Positions 48,201-56,659 of a DNA stretch of 64,000 bases are shown piece by piece. The stretch is from Ischnura elegans (lineage: Eukaryota; Arthropoda; Insecta; Odonata; Coenagrionidae): NCBI RefSeq assembly GCF_921293095.1, contig NC_060247.1, positions 110,565,111 to 110,629,110 of the forward strand, read 5' to 3'. The translations under genes were made by a program, and so were the position numbers. Within the stretch, counting starts at the first letter, position 1. Each line of letters begins with the position of its first letter. The notes under the pieces were generated by a model. It was not told where the DNA came from. It saw only the letters and a list, made by a program, of their open reading frames with translations, and did not search any database.

Positions 48201-51200
48201 GAGATTAAGTTTGCCAGTTTTATCTTTGTTGAAGCGTGGGATTTTCTGTTCGGAGGGAGAAAGTATTCTCTTTTTAATCAGGGGTTCTGGATACTCACGT
48301 TTGATAAGAGGATGGTGGAGGTTGTGTGGCTCGGTGAAGGGATGGTGAATTGTTACAGATGCGATGGGCTCGGACTGAGAGGGAGTAGGGAATTGCGTGT
48401 TTGGTGTGAGGTGGATGGCAACTGGTGTAGTGTAGGTATTGTTCATGGTTGGTGGGTTTTTTTGTGGATGAAGGTGATGAAGGTATTGTTTTCAAGGCTG
48501 ATGTCTATAAAAGGAAGGTAAGGGAGGAAACAGAAAGTGATGAAGTGAAAGAAACGGATGAGGTGGAGATGAAGGATGCAATGATTTGTCTAGCTAATCA
48601 CGCCCATGGGCCCATAGTTAAAAAATATCGTCGATGAAGCGGACTCACAGGAGAGGTTTAAGAGTTTGGGAATTCAAAAAAGTTTTCCAGGTGACCCATG
48701 TAGAGGTTTGCGGCCATTCTGGTGCCCATCGGGACTCCTCGCTTCTGTAAGTAGATGGTGTCGTTGAAGTTGAAGGCGTTTTTGTTGAGAATTAGTTCCG
48801 CTAATTAGATGATAAAGCTGGTGCAGGGAGAGTGAGGCTTCGCTTCCTAACGTCTTTTCCTAACCCCCTCTCGCCATACCTCTCTTCCCTCTCCCCTTTT
48901 TTCCCTTTTCCAACACTCTCCTTTCCTCCCCATTCTTAGCGAGGTTGAGAAAGAAGTTAGTTCTTCGAAAGCTTCCGAGTTTATTTTCCAGTGTGAATGT
49001 TTCTTTTTTTGTGCCTCTGTGTTTATTGATATTGACTTGTACTATATATATATATAATATTGTATAACATCGAACTTTATATTGTTCTCATGTTTTCATT
49101 CATTGCCCTGATGATAGTTGTAAGTAAACTGAAACGTTGGCTAACAACTTTTTTGCATCATATACATTTGATGTATACTCCAAGAAATAATTTTATCGTT
49201 TATCAAATGAGGTGAAGATAAGAAGAAAAAAATTGAAATTATCTTTTCACAGCGTTAAAAACAAATTTCAATTACAGGAAGAAGTCTGAGATATTTGAAT
49301 GCGTTCGTAAAGGGACTGAGCCCTTAGCAAAAATCACTAGAAAGGCAAGGACAATGGTGCCTTTCTTTTCACAGTTTCTGGAAACATACATATCTGGACT
49401 GTGCGAAGATGGGACAGGACTATTTCCAGGTATATATTTTTAATTTTATCGCAGACCTATTCCATCCATCCAAACTGCTACCTGAAGAATATTTATTTTC
49501 CACGGCCTGGCATGAAAAATGCCAGAATACCAAAAAATCTGTCAGTTTCACCAAAAAATGCATCTAACAATACTTGAAGGCGATACAACCTACTATAAAA
49601 CGATGCAATAATTAGGTTTGTTTGACAAATTTATACTATATTAGGGATGATAAAATCCATTTTTCTTCGCTAAAAATTGTACATTTCCCAGAATTTATCC
49701 TCAATGAATACATTTATTGGACCAATTGATAACTTTTAAGGGGTATCACGGAATACATCGTAAAAAGAATAGGGTGGTTTCCTAATATTGCCTAAATCGA
49801 AAGATTATTACTCCTGGAGTACATATTTCACGCTTTTAGATTTTTATATGACAATATCTTTTTTTCGCGATTTAAATAAACGTGAACATTTTCATGAGCG
49901 GGAAAACGCGACGGCTAAGTATGAATGTTGGGAAAAGCCCGTGTGACGTCTGGCTGCTGCTGTGTGAGGCCAAATTGGGTGCGAGGCTATGAATGCCGCT
50001 AGGATACAGGCTCTTTCTGCCGAGCATGCTGGTAGCGTATAGTACCCTGCTAGCACATGGCGCTTGGCTTAAATAAGGGCTATTAATGCCCCATCAAACG
50101 AAGGAAACTTTCCGATCATAGGCAATTTTAATACGTGATTATTAAGAGATGTTTCATTGTGTTCTGAGCCTCATGCATGCATTGGTAATGTCAGGCGATG
50201 TAAAACTCCCGACTTCTCGTATAGAATCTAGGTCCATGTGACGTCACGTGGAGTGTTATGGCATGAGCACCAATCTGGCCTTTTTCAAATGAGGTTAAAA
50301 TTGACCATTAGCATTCGGAATTTGGGAACTGGGTCTAAACTGGGTCCAACTAGATCTAAACTTGGATTTCTAAAACCAAATGATTTGTTTATTATGAATA
50401 CACTAATGGTGGGAAACGAATCGCAATCAAATCATTTCGTTTTCTTCGATGAAGGAAACTACCCTTTTATTTAACGTAGTTTTTCCCAGGCATGGAGAAG
50501 ATTCGAGTATCTCTCGTGGAAGCTTATTATGTTTTTCCACTTCGGCCGCTTCTTAACACTAGAACCACGGACTGGACCTTTTTGTCCCATCGCCCTTTCC
50601 AAATGTTTTCCATCCATGTACTAGTGGTTTGAACCCTTTAAAATTTACTGACGTTTACTCATTTTTTATGCTCTTTTGAATGGTTGTATCGAAAATATTG
50701 TACAATGTTTGGTTCACGAGAAAAACGGCGATTTACCTTGACTTTTTTGTCCCATATGGGGAAAAGATACAATTTCAGTTTTTTTTTACACTTATTTTGT
50801 ATTTAGCATAATAACAGTTTATTACGAAGGGGATCGATGCACAGATACCGTTATTCTGCCAGTTAGAAGCGCAGAAGGGAATAATCTGTGCGCTGCGCCG
50901 CCTACTCACTCAGCGCCGGCCGCGTCACCTCTGCCCGGCGCTGCGACCCTCTTGACAAGCAACACTTACGCTGTCAAAATAAGTTTACTGTATTCCTACT
51001 TATACTTAATAAAACATTTTAAACATTACCTAAAAACGTGTTCTGTTCACACGAACCACAAAAAACCGTCAATTATCCTTAAACATCACAGGATCAACGT
51101 ATTTTGTCAATGGGACAAAAAAGTCCCATGCCGCGGTTTTGGTGGAGTTGGAAAGTTCAGCGGTTCTAGTGTTAATCGGATTTTGAAATGTCCTCAGAGT

Positions 51201-52083
51201 GATCCGCTTATTCTTAATATTTACCGCTCAAGTCTTGCCGCGGATCTAATCTATAGGTTTTATAACATTTTACATTTAGTATTTTTGTGATTTTTCACTT
51301 TTCAGCTAGCAATGGAGATGATAAGCAGTGTTTTCGAAGGAGTATGACTGCTTGCCACGATCATCTGAATTACCTTAATTACTTACACTTGGCTCTGGTC
51401 TGTGAAGCTAAGGATCCCAATAATGATCCATACACAAAGAAGTACATCTGCGAGTGAGTATCAACATTTTACCTCCAGGGTTGAAGGGATGAGGAGAGGG
51501 AATCTCGCAAATAATATTTCACTTCTGGATCGATGGTTATGACTAATTTTGAAAGTTACAGTGGACTCTAGCAATTAGTTTTCTCAATTTTGTCGCTGGC
51601 TTTTTGTCAGAAATGTTAAATCAGCATGTGAGTCAGTAATCACTACTTGCCTTCACACCATGGATGAGAAGAGTTGAGCTAATTACATTTCACTTTAAAA
51701 AAAGGTGCTTGTGACTATTTTTTCAATTATTATGGATTTAAACGAGCAGTTTGTTTTATTTTATGGCAACTTTCCAGAAACTATGTACATTTATTAAATC
51801 AATTTGCATAATTACCGACATTAATGCTACCTCAGGATTTTTTTACATAGAAATTGTTTCGTGAACGTCAACATTTTCTCAATTAAAAGCTCCAATCTAT
51901 CATTATTACATTATTATCTTAACTGACTAGACATTTCCATTGTTTAATCCAAACAGGAACGTGTACGATCACCTGGAATGCACTTGGAGGAGTATCAAAA
52001 AATGCTCTCCGGAACTAATGCGGGCCATGGAAGCTCTGAGAAGCGCAGTAATGAATTTTGAACCATGTATAAAATATTATTAA
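30288..52083 (+). CDS. Gene C: 27 kDa hemolymph glycoprotein-like (DUF1397) secreted protein
   Basis: There are six coding exons: 30288-30318, 37172-37266, 37889-38004, 49278-49429, 51306-51453 and 51957-52083. Phases are 1,0,2,1,2, and every exon length equals that of gene B. The CDS is 669 nt, 222 residues. Exon 1 (MSFMRPNFLFG) was found by its 31-nt length, phase and GTAAGT donor; with exon 2 (FFIAFATLVAAIPP) it makes a signal peptide, but it lies 6.9 kb upstream and is the least certain part. The CLRCMHIC cluster and the N-E-T site are kept; N39-R-T is an extra site, and the N-K-S site of A and B is absent. Sequence drift from A and B is clear, with cysteine spacing kept. The introns are swollen by transposons (6.9 kb intron 1, 11.3 kb intron 3). 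It should be secreted; its function is unknown. Confidence 0.75.
31530..31645 (-). repeat. tRNA-derived SINE head
   Basis: The minus strand reads GGCCTCGGTGGAGGCAGGTT, later ATTCGAGTCCCGCC, matching the spacing and B box of a tRNA-like SINE head. It lies in intron 1 of gene C. Confidence 0.5.
31713..32301. mobile_element. piggyBac-like MITE 1 (TTAA target)
   Basis: A 589-bp element is framed by TTAA at 31709-31712 and 32302-32305. Its ends are CCCTTAACC and GGTTAAGGA. Near the ends, and once internally, the phrase GACCGCACGTCAC or its relative recurs. There is no transposase. TTAA duplication is the mark of piggyBac elements. Confidence 0.6.
32678..34311 (-). mobile_element. Non-autonomous Helitron, unit 1 of a tandem pair
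   Basis: On the minus strand it starts TCTATATATCATAAAATCCC and ends GCAAAGCGAG, with a GC hairpin (GGGGGGGCTCTGCCCTCCC on the plus strand) about 15 bp from the 3' end. The start with TC, the 3' subterminal hairpin, the absence of inverted ends and insertion between A and T are Helitron features. The last bases are not the usual CTRR. A 62-codon open frame lies at 34118-33930 (minus). A (GAAT)n-like run (GTGAATGAATGAATGAATGA) is near the 5' end. Length 1634 bp. Confidence 0.65.
34312..35978 (-). mobile_element. Non-autonomous Helitron, unit 2 of a tandem pair
   Basis: It is a head-to-tail second copy, abutting unit 1 with no spacer: the 3' end GCAAAGCGAG of this unit is followed directly by the TCTATATATC start of unit 1. 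The 7-bp stem hairpin (34327-34333 with 34339-34345) is perfect. The two units are highly similar in their 5' parts and more divergent elsewhere. This unit has an internal duplication (35085-35165 resembles 35340-35420). Length 1667 bp. Confidence 0.65.
38774..39049 (-). repeat. tRNA-derived SINE, well preserved
   Basis: The minus strand starts GATCGGGTTGGTGTGGTGGC and has a clear B box, GGTTCAAATCCCGG. The 3' body includes CCGTCGGATGGGACGTAAAG and CCCCTTGGCGCCTTTCGTTA, shared with the SINE at 62320-62545. It is in intron 3 of gene C. Confidence 0.75.
39050..45781. repeat. Pair of about 70-bp inverted repeats framing the BEL/Pao insertion
   Basis: 39050-39121 and the reverse complement of 45710-45781 match at most positions, sharing GACCATGGTTTCAACACATT and GTGTCATTTTCAAGGT. 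Without the 5.5-kb LTR element, the framed unit would be about 1.2 kb and would include the LINE tail at 45174-45880 in part. The nature of the older unit is unclear. Confidence 0.5.
39470..45016 (-). mobile_element. BEL/Pao LTR retrotransposon, young fossil
   Basis: Two 493-bp LTRs (39470-39962 and 44524-45016) start TG and end CA and differ at about two positions (about 99.6% identical). The 5-bp duplication TATTT flanks both sides, as expected for BEL/Pao. On the minus strand, just inside the right LTR, TGGTGCCGAAACCCGGGA is a likely primer-binding site. A long minus-strand frame (44439-40060) contains, in order, a gag-like region, zinc knuckles, an aspartic-protease-like region, reverse transcriptase with a YVDD box, an RNase H-like region (CDASERGYGAVVY) and an integrase-type zinc-binding region (LHGGPRM). 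The insertion is recent. The copy looks mostly whole but broken, with about one break. It lies inside intron 3 of gene C. Confidence 0.9.
45174..45880 (-). mobile_element. Non-LTR retrotransposon (Jockey/CR1-like) 3' fragment
   Basis: The minus-strand frame 45880-45374 contains the end of a LINE reverse transcriptase: HKFLGVILDSKLTVIPHLKY, then LSHSSRILSYKSIIRPVVLY and RNKLEIFQNKSIHQLLQ. This KxLGVxLDSKLTW...LYKSxIRPxLxYA...LQxxQNK pattern is typical of Jockey-like LINEs. It continues in a broken state to about 45174. The catalytic palm is not present, so it is a 5'-truncated relic. Confidence 0.75.
46977..47133 (+). mobile_element. Short TIR MITE
   Basis: The left end CAGTAGTGGATCCAGGATAG and right end CATAGATCCGCCACTG are imperfect inverted repeats (CAGTGGCGGATCTATG type). 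About 157 bp, non-coding. A related-looking pair of ends lies at about 55445-55712. Confidence 0.5.
47520..48880 (-). mobile_element. Penelope-like element relic (reverse transcriptase and GIY-YIG)
   Basis: The minus strand near 48830-48640 encodes a Penelope RT block (AFNFNDTIYLQKRGVPMGTR, then MAANLYMGHLENFFEFP), and a shifted frame next to it carries RYIDDIF-like text. 48250-48165 has LTTTFFPGTQKIKKY, like the LVTTFHPAL block of the family. 47965-47684 encodes a GIY-YIG endonuclease: CPSYYIGECTTCISIRINKH, then TREMAHIWVEK. The 3' side ends near a hairpin plus GAAACGTC motif at 47530-47564. Stops and frame changes mark it as inactive. Confidence 0.75.
49107..49140 (+). ncRNA. Hammerhead-ribozyme-like motif (candidate)
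   Basis: CCCTGATGATAGTTGTAAGTAAACTGAAACGTTGG contains the core pieces CTGATGA and GAAAC around an AGTT/AACT stem. A UH cleavage site with stem III is not convincing. Hammerhead motifs are known in Penelope-like elements, and a Penelope relic lies just to the left, but on the other strand. Confidence 0.25.
49771..50465 (+). mobile_element. TIR transposon R1, copy 3
   Basis: A 695-bp copy has ends AGGGTGGTTTCCTAAT and GAAGGAAACTACCCT, uninterrupted, in the same orientation as copy 1. It lies in intron 4 of gene C. Confidence 0.7.
50557..51171. mobile_element. piggyBac-like MITE 2 (TTAA target)
   Basis: A 615-bp element is framed by TTAA at 50553-50556 and 51172-51175, with ends CACTAGAACC and GGTTCTAGTG. 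The phrase TTTTTTGTCCCAT occurs near the left end and again internally, and its complement ATGGGACTTTTTTGTCCCA-like text is near the right end. It is GC-rich near 50890-50950. No transposase. It is in intron 4 of gene C. Confidence 0.75.
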
Positions 52084-54920
52084 ATACTTCACGAATTAAA
52101 TGTAATTTTTTTTAATTTTTGTATTTTTTTCGGTTCAGTTCCGTCTTGCATCACAAGTTTACTTCAGTTGCTGCCTTCCTCCCGAAACTATCGATGAAGG
52201 GAATTTTCACGATATTAACAAATTTTTCAACCTTTCAGAGGTCCTACAAAAATTTATATTTCCAAATAATTTTATGCTGAGGGCAGGTGTGCATTACCTC
52301 GACTATCTACATCTACATACTATACCACAAGACTACCTCTTCCAAACGCCTACAAAAGCCGTGTGACAGGGGTTGTTAGGACACCAGCCGTTTAATATAA
52401 AATGTTAATGCTCAAACAAGATTATGACTAACTTCCCACGACACATCCCCCCCCTTCCACACCTCCGTCCAAAGTTAACCTTTCCCCCCCTCTTTTTTAC
52501 CTCCATCCGTTAACTCCCCCTTTCCCTCCCCCCACCCCCTCAACGCCTTACGTTCAACCCCAATTTCCCTTCTCCTCTTCCACCCCCAAACCCCACCCCC
52601 TTCAAGCTATATATTTCAGCGGTGTACATTGTTTCTGCATCACTCAACGTTTGTTGAAGGGAAGCTCAAATCCTCAGTTTCGTTGAGAAGGAAGTCTTGG
52701 ATTCCGAAACCGGTACACTTCTCCCGTCCAGATGGCATTTCCATCGTTCAATTTCGAGCGATTCTCCCGGAGTATAGCCCACGGAGTAAGTGTTGTGAGT
52801 GTGTGTGATATATTGTGTGTGCGTGATATCTTAACGGAAGCAGCCTCAGCGAGGCACCCCAAAACACTTGCAAAGGTTCCTTCATGCCTCGTTAACATTG
52901 CGATTGTCCGAGCGATCGTCCTGACAATAGTTGGCGTAGTTCCGAACGTTGCCACTTTACGATGGTCAGGCGCTTGGAGACCGGAAAAGAAAGCGACAAG
53001 AGAAAGACGAAAAGCTCGTGAAGCTCTATTTTTTTATGGATTTGTCCTAGGAAGGAATAATATGGGCGGAAGAAAAATGATTCGATATGTACACGTTGAA
53101 CACAGTAATATCTTGTCCCTGCATACCTCAACAGCTTTGCTAACCGTCAATTTCTCGTCCACTTTAGATGTCAGCACTAGAGGACAGCACAGGTTTTAAC
53201 AATCGTCGTGTGAATGCACGATAGTTCCGACAATCGCTAGAAAAATCGTAATGTGAATTATGTGGCATTAGAGTTGAACGAGTGATTGCGAAGGGTGATG
53301 GCTTCATTATGCCGATATAAAGGCAAATTTGTGTCTAAAAGTAAAGGGTAGAGCTTGGATAATTCGAGGAAACGAAATGTGGCCGAAAGTAAATCCATCA
53401 ATTCCATCATTCTAAGTGATTCTAACGAGTGAATCTGTTGAAGGTTGCCGCATCGTCGAGGTGCATTTTTTGGAAAAGGAGATGATTTGTAGGCATTGTT
53501 CTTCAATTCAGATTCATTTAATTTTGTTGTTATCTTCTATCATTGTTATGATTTAATTTTCTTAATCCCATGTTAATCCAGGTTCATTAATATATTAGTT
53601 TTTAGCACATGATAATATTGAAGCCAAAAATGAAAATTCAAATCCTTTTGTCAAACTTACTTTAATCACGTCTCATCATCATTGGTTTTTGAAGATGAAA
53701 ACAAGGCAATAACGATAAAAGTTCAAATCTTAAAATATACTATAACCTACTGATTTTTAATTTCTTGAGAATTTTTTGCAATACTTCCTAACATAAAGTG
53801 TCCATAATTTTTTAAGTAATAAATTTTTATGCCTTGATTTAAGAAGATTAAATTCCATGTCGAATGACACACACAAAACTCTTTAATGCTCATTTCTTTG
53901 TAGATTTTCCATTTAATAGCCTCATCCATACTAATAACAAGGAGTTGATTAGTGAAAATTAGACACTAATGTTTCATTTATAATCCAAATGCAATTCGAA
54001 TCATTAGTATCAGGATAATTAAATAATCCTTGTTCCTAGTACCTAAGTTTCAGTGAATTTGGAAGGATGGCATTGCAACTTCTACAGACTCACTCGTAGC
54101 TATCACCAATTGTTCAAGAATGCATCCTAATTTTTATCCTCCTGCAATGACTTCATGAATAGATGTATTTTCTGTTGCGTTTTCAAATTTAGCTAATTGG
54201 ACCTTTGGAAAATGTATCGAAGTAAATTTTTTGGACCCTGAAAATAGAGGTACTCTTTTGTATTCTATTTTATACTTTCGAAGAATATTCATGGGTTAAT
54301 TAGTACGTTCCCGAAGCTGTATTTCCAAACACTACATTGTCGGTACGCAACAGCATTATGCTTGCCTGGTGGTACATTCGATTACCTGTAGACCTTATTC
54401 TACACTTTTAATATCAATTAAATTGATGAAATACGTAATGCGCTAGATAATGAACTTCTATTTAAATAAGTATTTTCTACTAATTGAAAACAATGTATAT
54501 TTTTCGAAATAAACGTAAAACAATTTGAAGTAGTATTCTGAAGAACATATGTAACTGTCGCAAGTCGCAATAAATTCTGTCAATTTCGCTTTTGAAGCGA
54601 TACGCCAACAATTTCTCGCCAGAAATGCTCAACGAAAATACGATTAACATTTCTTAAGTCCTTTATGGTTCGGAGGAAATTGTGGGCAATACGACATCTT
54701 CATCGATCATTTGTTATGTTGTTCCACGACATATCCCCAAAGAAAGTTGACAAACTGATGCGATATAGTAACACATACCATGACTTTTATTGAATTCTAT
54801 ATAGTTTTATGCATCAAATTACTGTAACAATGCAACCAAAAAAACTTAAAGCAAAAAACTAAAAAATAAAGCGAAAAAGCAAATAACTCCACGAGATGGT
54901 TTATTTACTCGAAACGACAT
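52084..54920. other. Unassigned stretch downstream of gene C
   Basis: A pyrimidine-rich run (about 52445-52610) is followed by a 155-codon plus-strand frame at 52732-53199 (MAFPSFNFERFSRSIAHGV). I recognise no domain in it, and an opposite-strand frame of similar length overlaps it. Repeated short phrases (CGATAGTTCCGACAATCG near 53218, similar text near 52900) suggest a decayed DNA transposon. No glycoprotein exon was found here. Confidence 0.35.
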
Positions 54921-54924
54921 TCAG

Positions 54925-55345
54925 CAACCCTGAGGATGAGCCCCGAGTTGGAGCTCGAAACTTTGGAAAAATTTAGTTTCCAGCCTGTTGGGAATAGTGA
55001 GAGAAAATTAGCCACATAATTCGATGGGAAAGCATAAAATATTTTTGCCGTTTCCCATTTTTGTAATTCAGCACCCTCTCATAATTGAGGGATTTAGAAG
55101 CCAAGCCATTTTTAATAACATTGTTAGGTGCAGAAATTGATAAAAGGAATATAAAAAATCTTGGTAGGCAAGGGATGCGGGTGAATTTCTGTCCAGTGCT
55201 AACACTGACTGGAAAATCAAATGCACCACTAAATGTCTGATTGATCTCGTCTGTTTTGTTTACTTAATTTCTGTACCTAACCCTGTTTAGAAAATAAAAT
55301 TCTTTGTATCCCTCGGCTTCTCACCCCCTTATATCAGATCACCGT
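54925..55345 (+). repeat. Dispersed foldback repeat (family R2), copy 2
   Basis: It matches the reverse complement of 480-900. It begins with the hairpin motif TGAGGATGAGCCCCGAGTTG followed by GAGCTCGAAAC (54929-54966). Internal halves at about 55085-55150 and 55255-55335 are inverted copies of each other. Confidence 0.6.
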
Positions 55346-55444
55346 TTAAAGGTAAATTAATATTTCGATAAATTATTATAACTGTTATTTATTTTTTTCT
55401 TCTTCTTGGCCTTAATTTTTTAATTTTGATTAACGTCCTTGAGC

Positions 55445-55712
55445 AGAGGCCGATTTATGGGAGAGGGCATGGGGGCACGTTCCCCCCCAATCGACGCTTA
55501 AAATATAGATAATTTTTTTAATTCTATTATCATTACGTTCGTTTTATTTTGTGTATTAGGGTTCCTCAATCATTACGTTCATATTAATAAATTTCAAGTT
55601 CAAAAAAATTTCGTAGAATAATTATAGAATCTTGTTTTTAATCTCAAGTATGAGAAGATCGTTTGCTTGTCAGACCCTTGCGTCCCCTCCTTCCCCAGAA
55701 AAAAACCTGGAT
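55445..55712 (+). mobile_element. Possible TIR MITE
   Basis: The left end AGAGGCCGATTTATGGGAGA and right end CCTGGATCCGCCCGTC are a weak inverted match around an AT-rich interior. This resembles the element at 46977-47133 in end sequence only. Confidence 0.3.
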
Positions 55713-56167
55713 CCGCCCGTCTTGAATTATAGTTACATAATTGATATTAATAATGTATCGAAACGTTGGGAAACAAATTTGCATATCATTTGCATATCTT
55801 TGACCTATTCTCCGATACGTAAATTAACATTACCATTACTATGACTATTATGTAAATTGACATTTCATTCATAGGTGTGGATTATGTCTGTTGAGCAGAA
55901 TATGAGATTTTTATAGCTTTTTGCCCCAAAGGGTACATCGGTGATAAAAAAGGTTTTATTCAATCATTCACTATCCGCCGTTTCTCCGGAGATGAGGATG
56001 GCAAATAAATACAAATACTCCTTTTTAAGGTCTTTCATTAAGGAAAATAATTATTTTGTTGCTCTAGGAAGTTTTAAAAAATTACAACAAATTCAAATTT
56101 TCAAATTGTATCGACACGAACTGACCATTTTTACCTGCTGTGAACTAATATTTGAAAGTTCTCGCAG

Positions 56168-56646
56168 GAGACATGAGCAGATCTCAGCCTGCGTGAGGCA
56201 AGTGGTTGAACTCGGGAAGGATAACTCAGACAAATCAAAAATCATGATACCGTTTACTGGCCAGTAAATTGATACTATGCTGCATACTCCTTTGTGATAA
56301 TGAGGGTGAAATTTTCCTGGTAACTATGTATTTTGTTTTAAGATGTGAATTTGCTTGATTTTTTAAGATAAAACTTCGAATTATTAGTTATTAAATGTCA
56401 TTATTCTAGCATATTATATTGTTATCATTCTTATAAATTGTTAATATCATATAAATTTATCTATTACCTCAAACATTCTGCTGTTTTCAAATTTTCTGTG
56501 GTCACGAAAGAGGAGGGACTCTGTTTTCGGAACGTCACTGATATGTGTGATCACCACTTATATTTCATCCACAATATGGAAGTTGTTACATTCTGTGATT
56601 CTGCGAATCCTGATACTGATCTCCTCAAACAAGAGTAAAATGTGTC
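56168..56646 (+). pseudogene. Gene D: decayed copy of the glycoprotein gene (exons 4 and 5)
   Basis: 56168-56319 aligns with exon 4 and keeps its 152-nt length, acceptor and donor (RRHEQISACVRQVVELGKDN, SDKSKIMIPFTGQ), but has a TAA after GQ and a shifted frame beyond it (LCDNEGEIF). 56499-56646 aligns with exon 5 (VVTKEEGLCFRNV, then NMEVVTFCDSANPDTD). Its acceptor AG is changed to TG, and a TAA replaces the YVC tyrosine codon. No matching exons 1-3 or 6 were found on either side. It is a remnant of a fourth tandem copy, most similar to gene B. Confidence 0.75.
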
Positions 56647-56659
56647 GGTTGTCTGGAAG

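Noticed and set aside
48174-48521. 115-codon plus-strand frame
   Set aside because: It is antisense to the Penelope coding region, which explains the open frame.
52732-53199. 155-codon plus-strand open frame
   Set aside because: No domain is recognised, a long frame overlaps on the other strand, and repeated short phrases suggest decayed transposon sequence.
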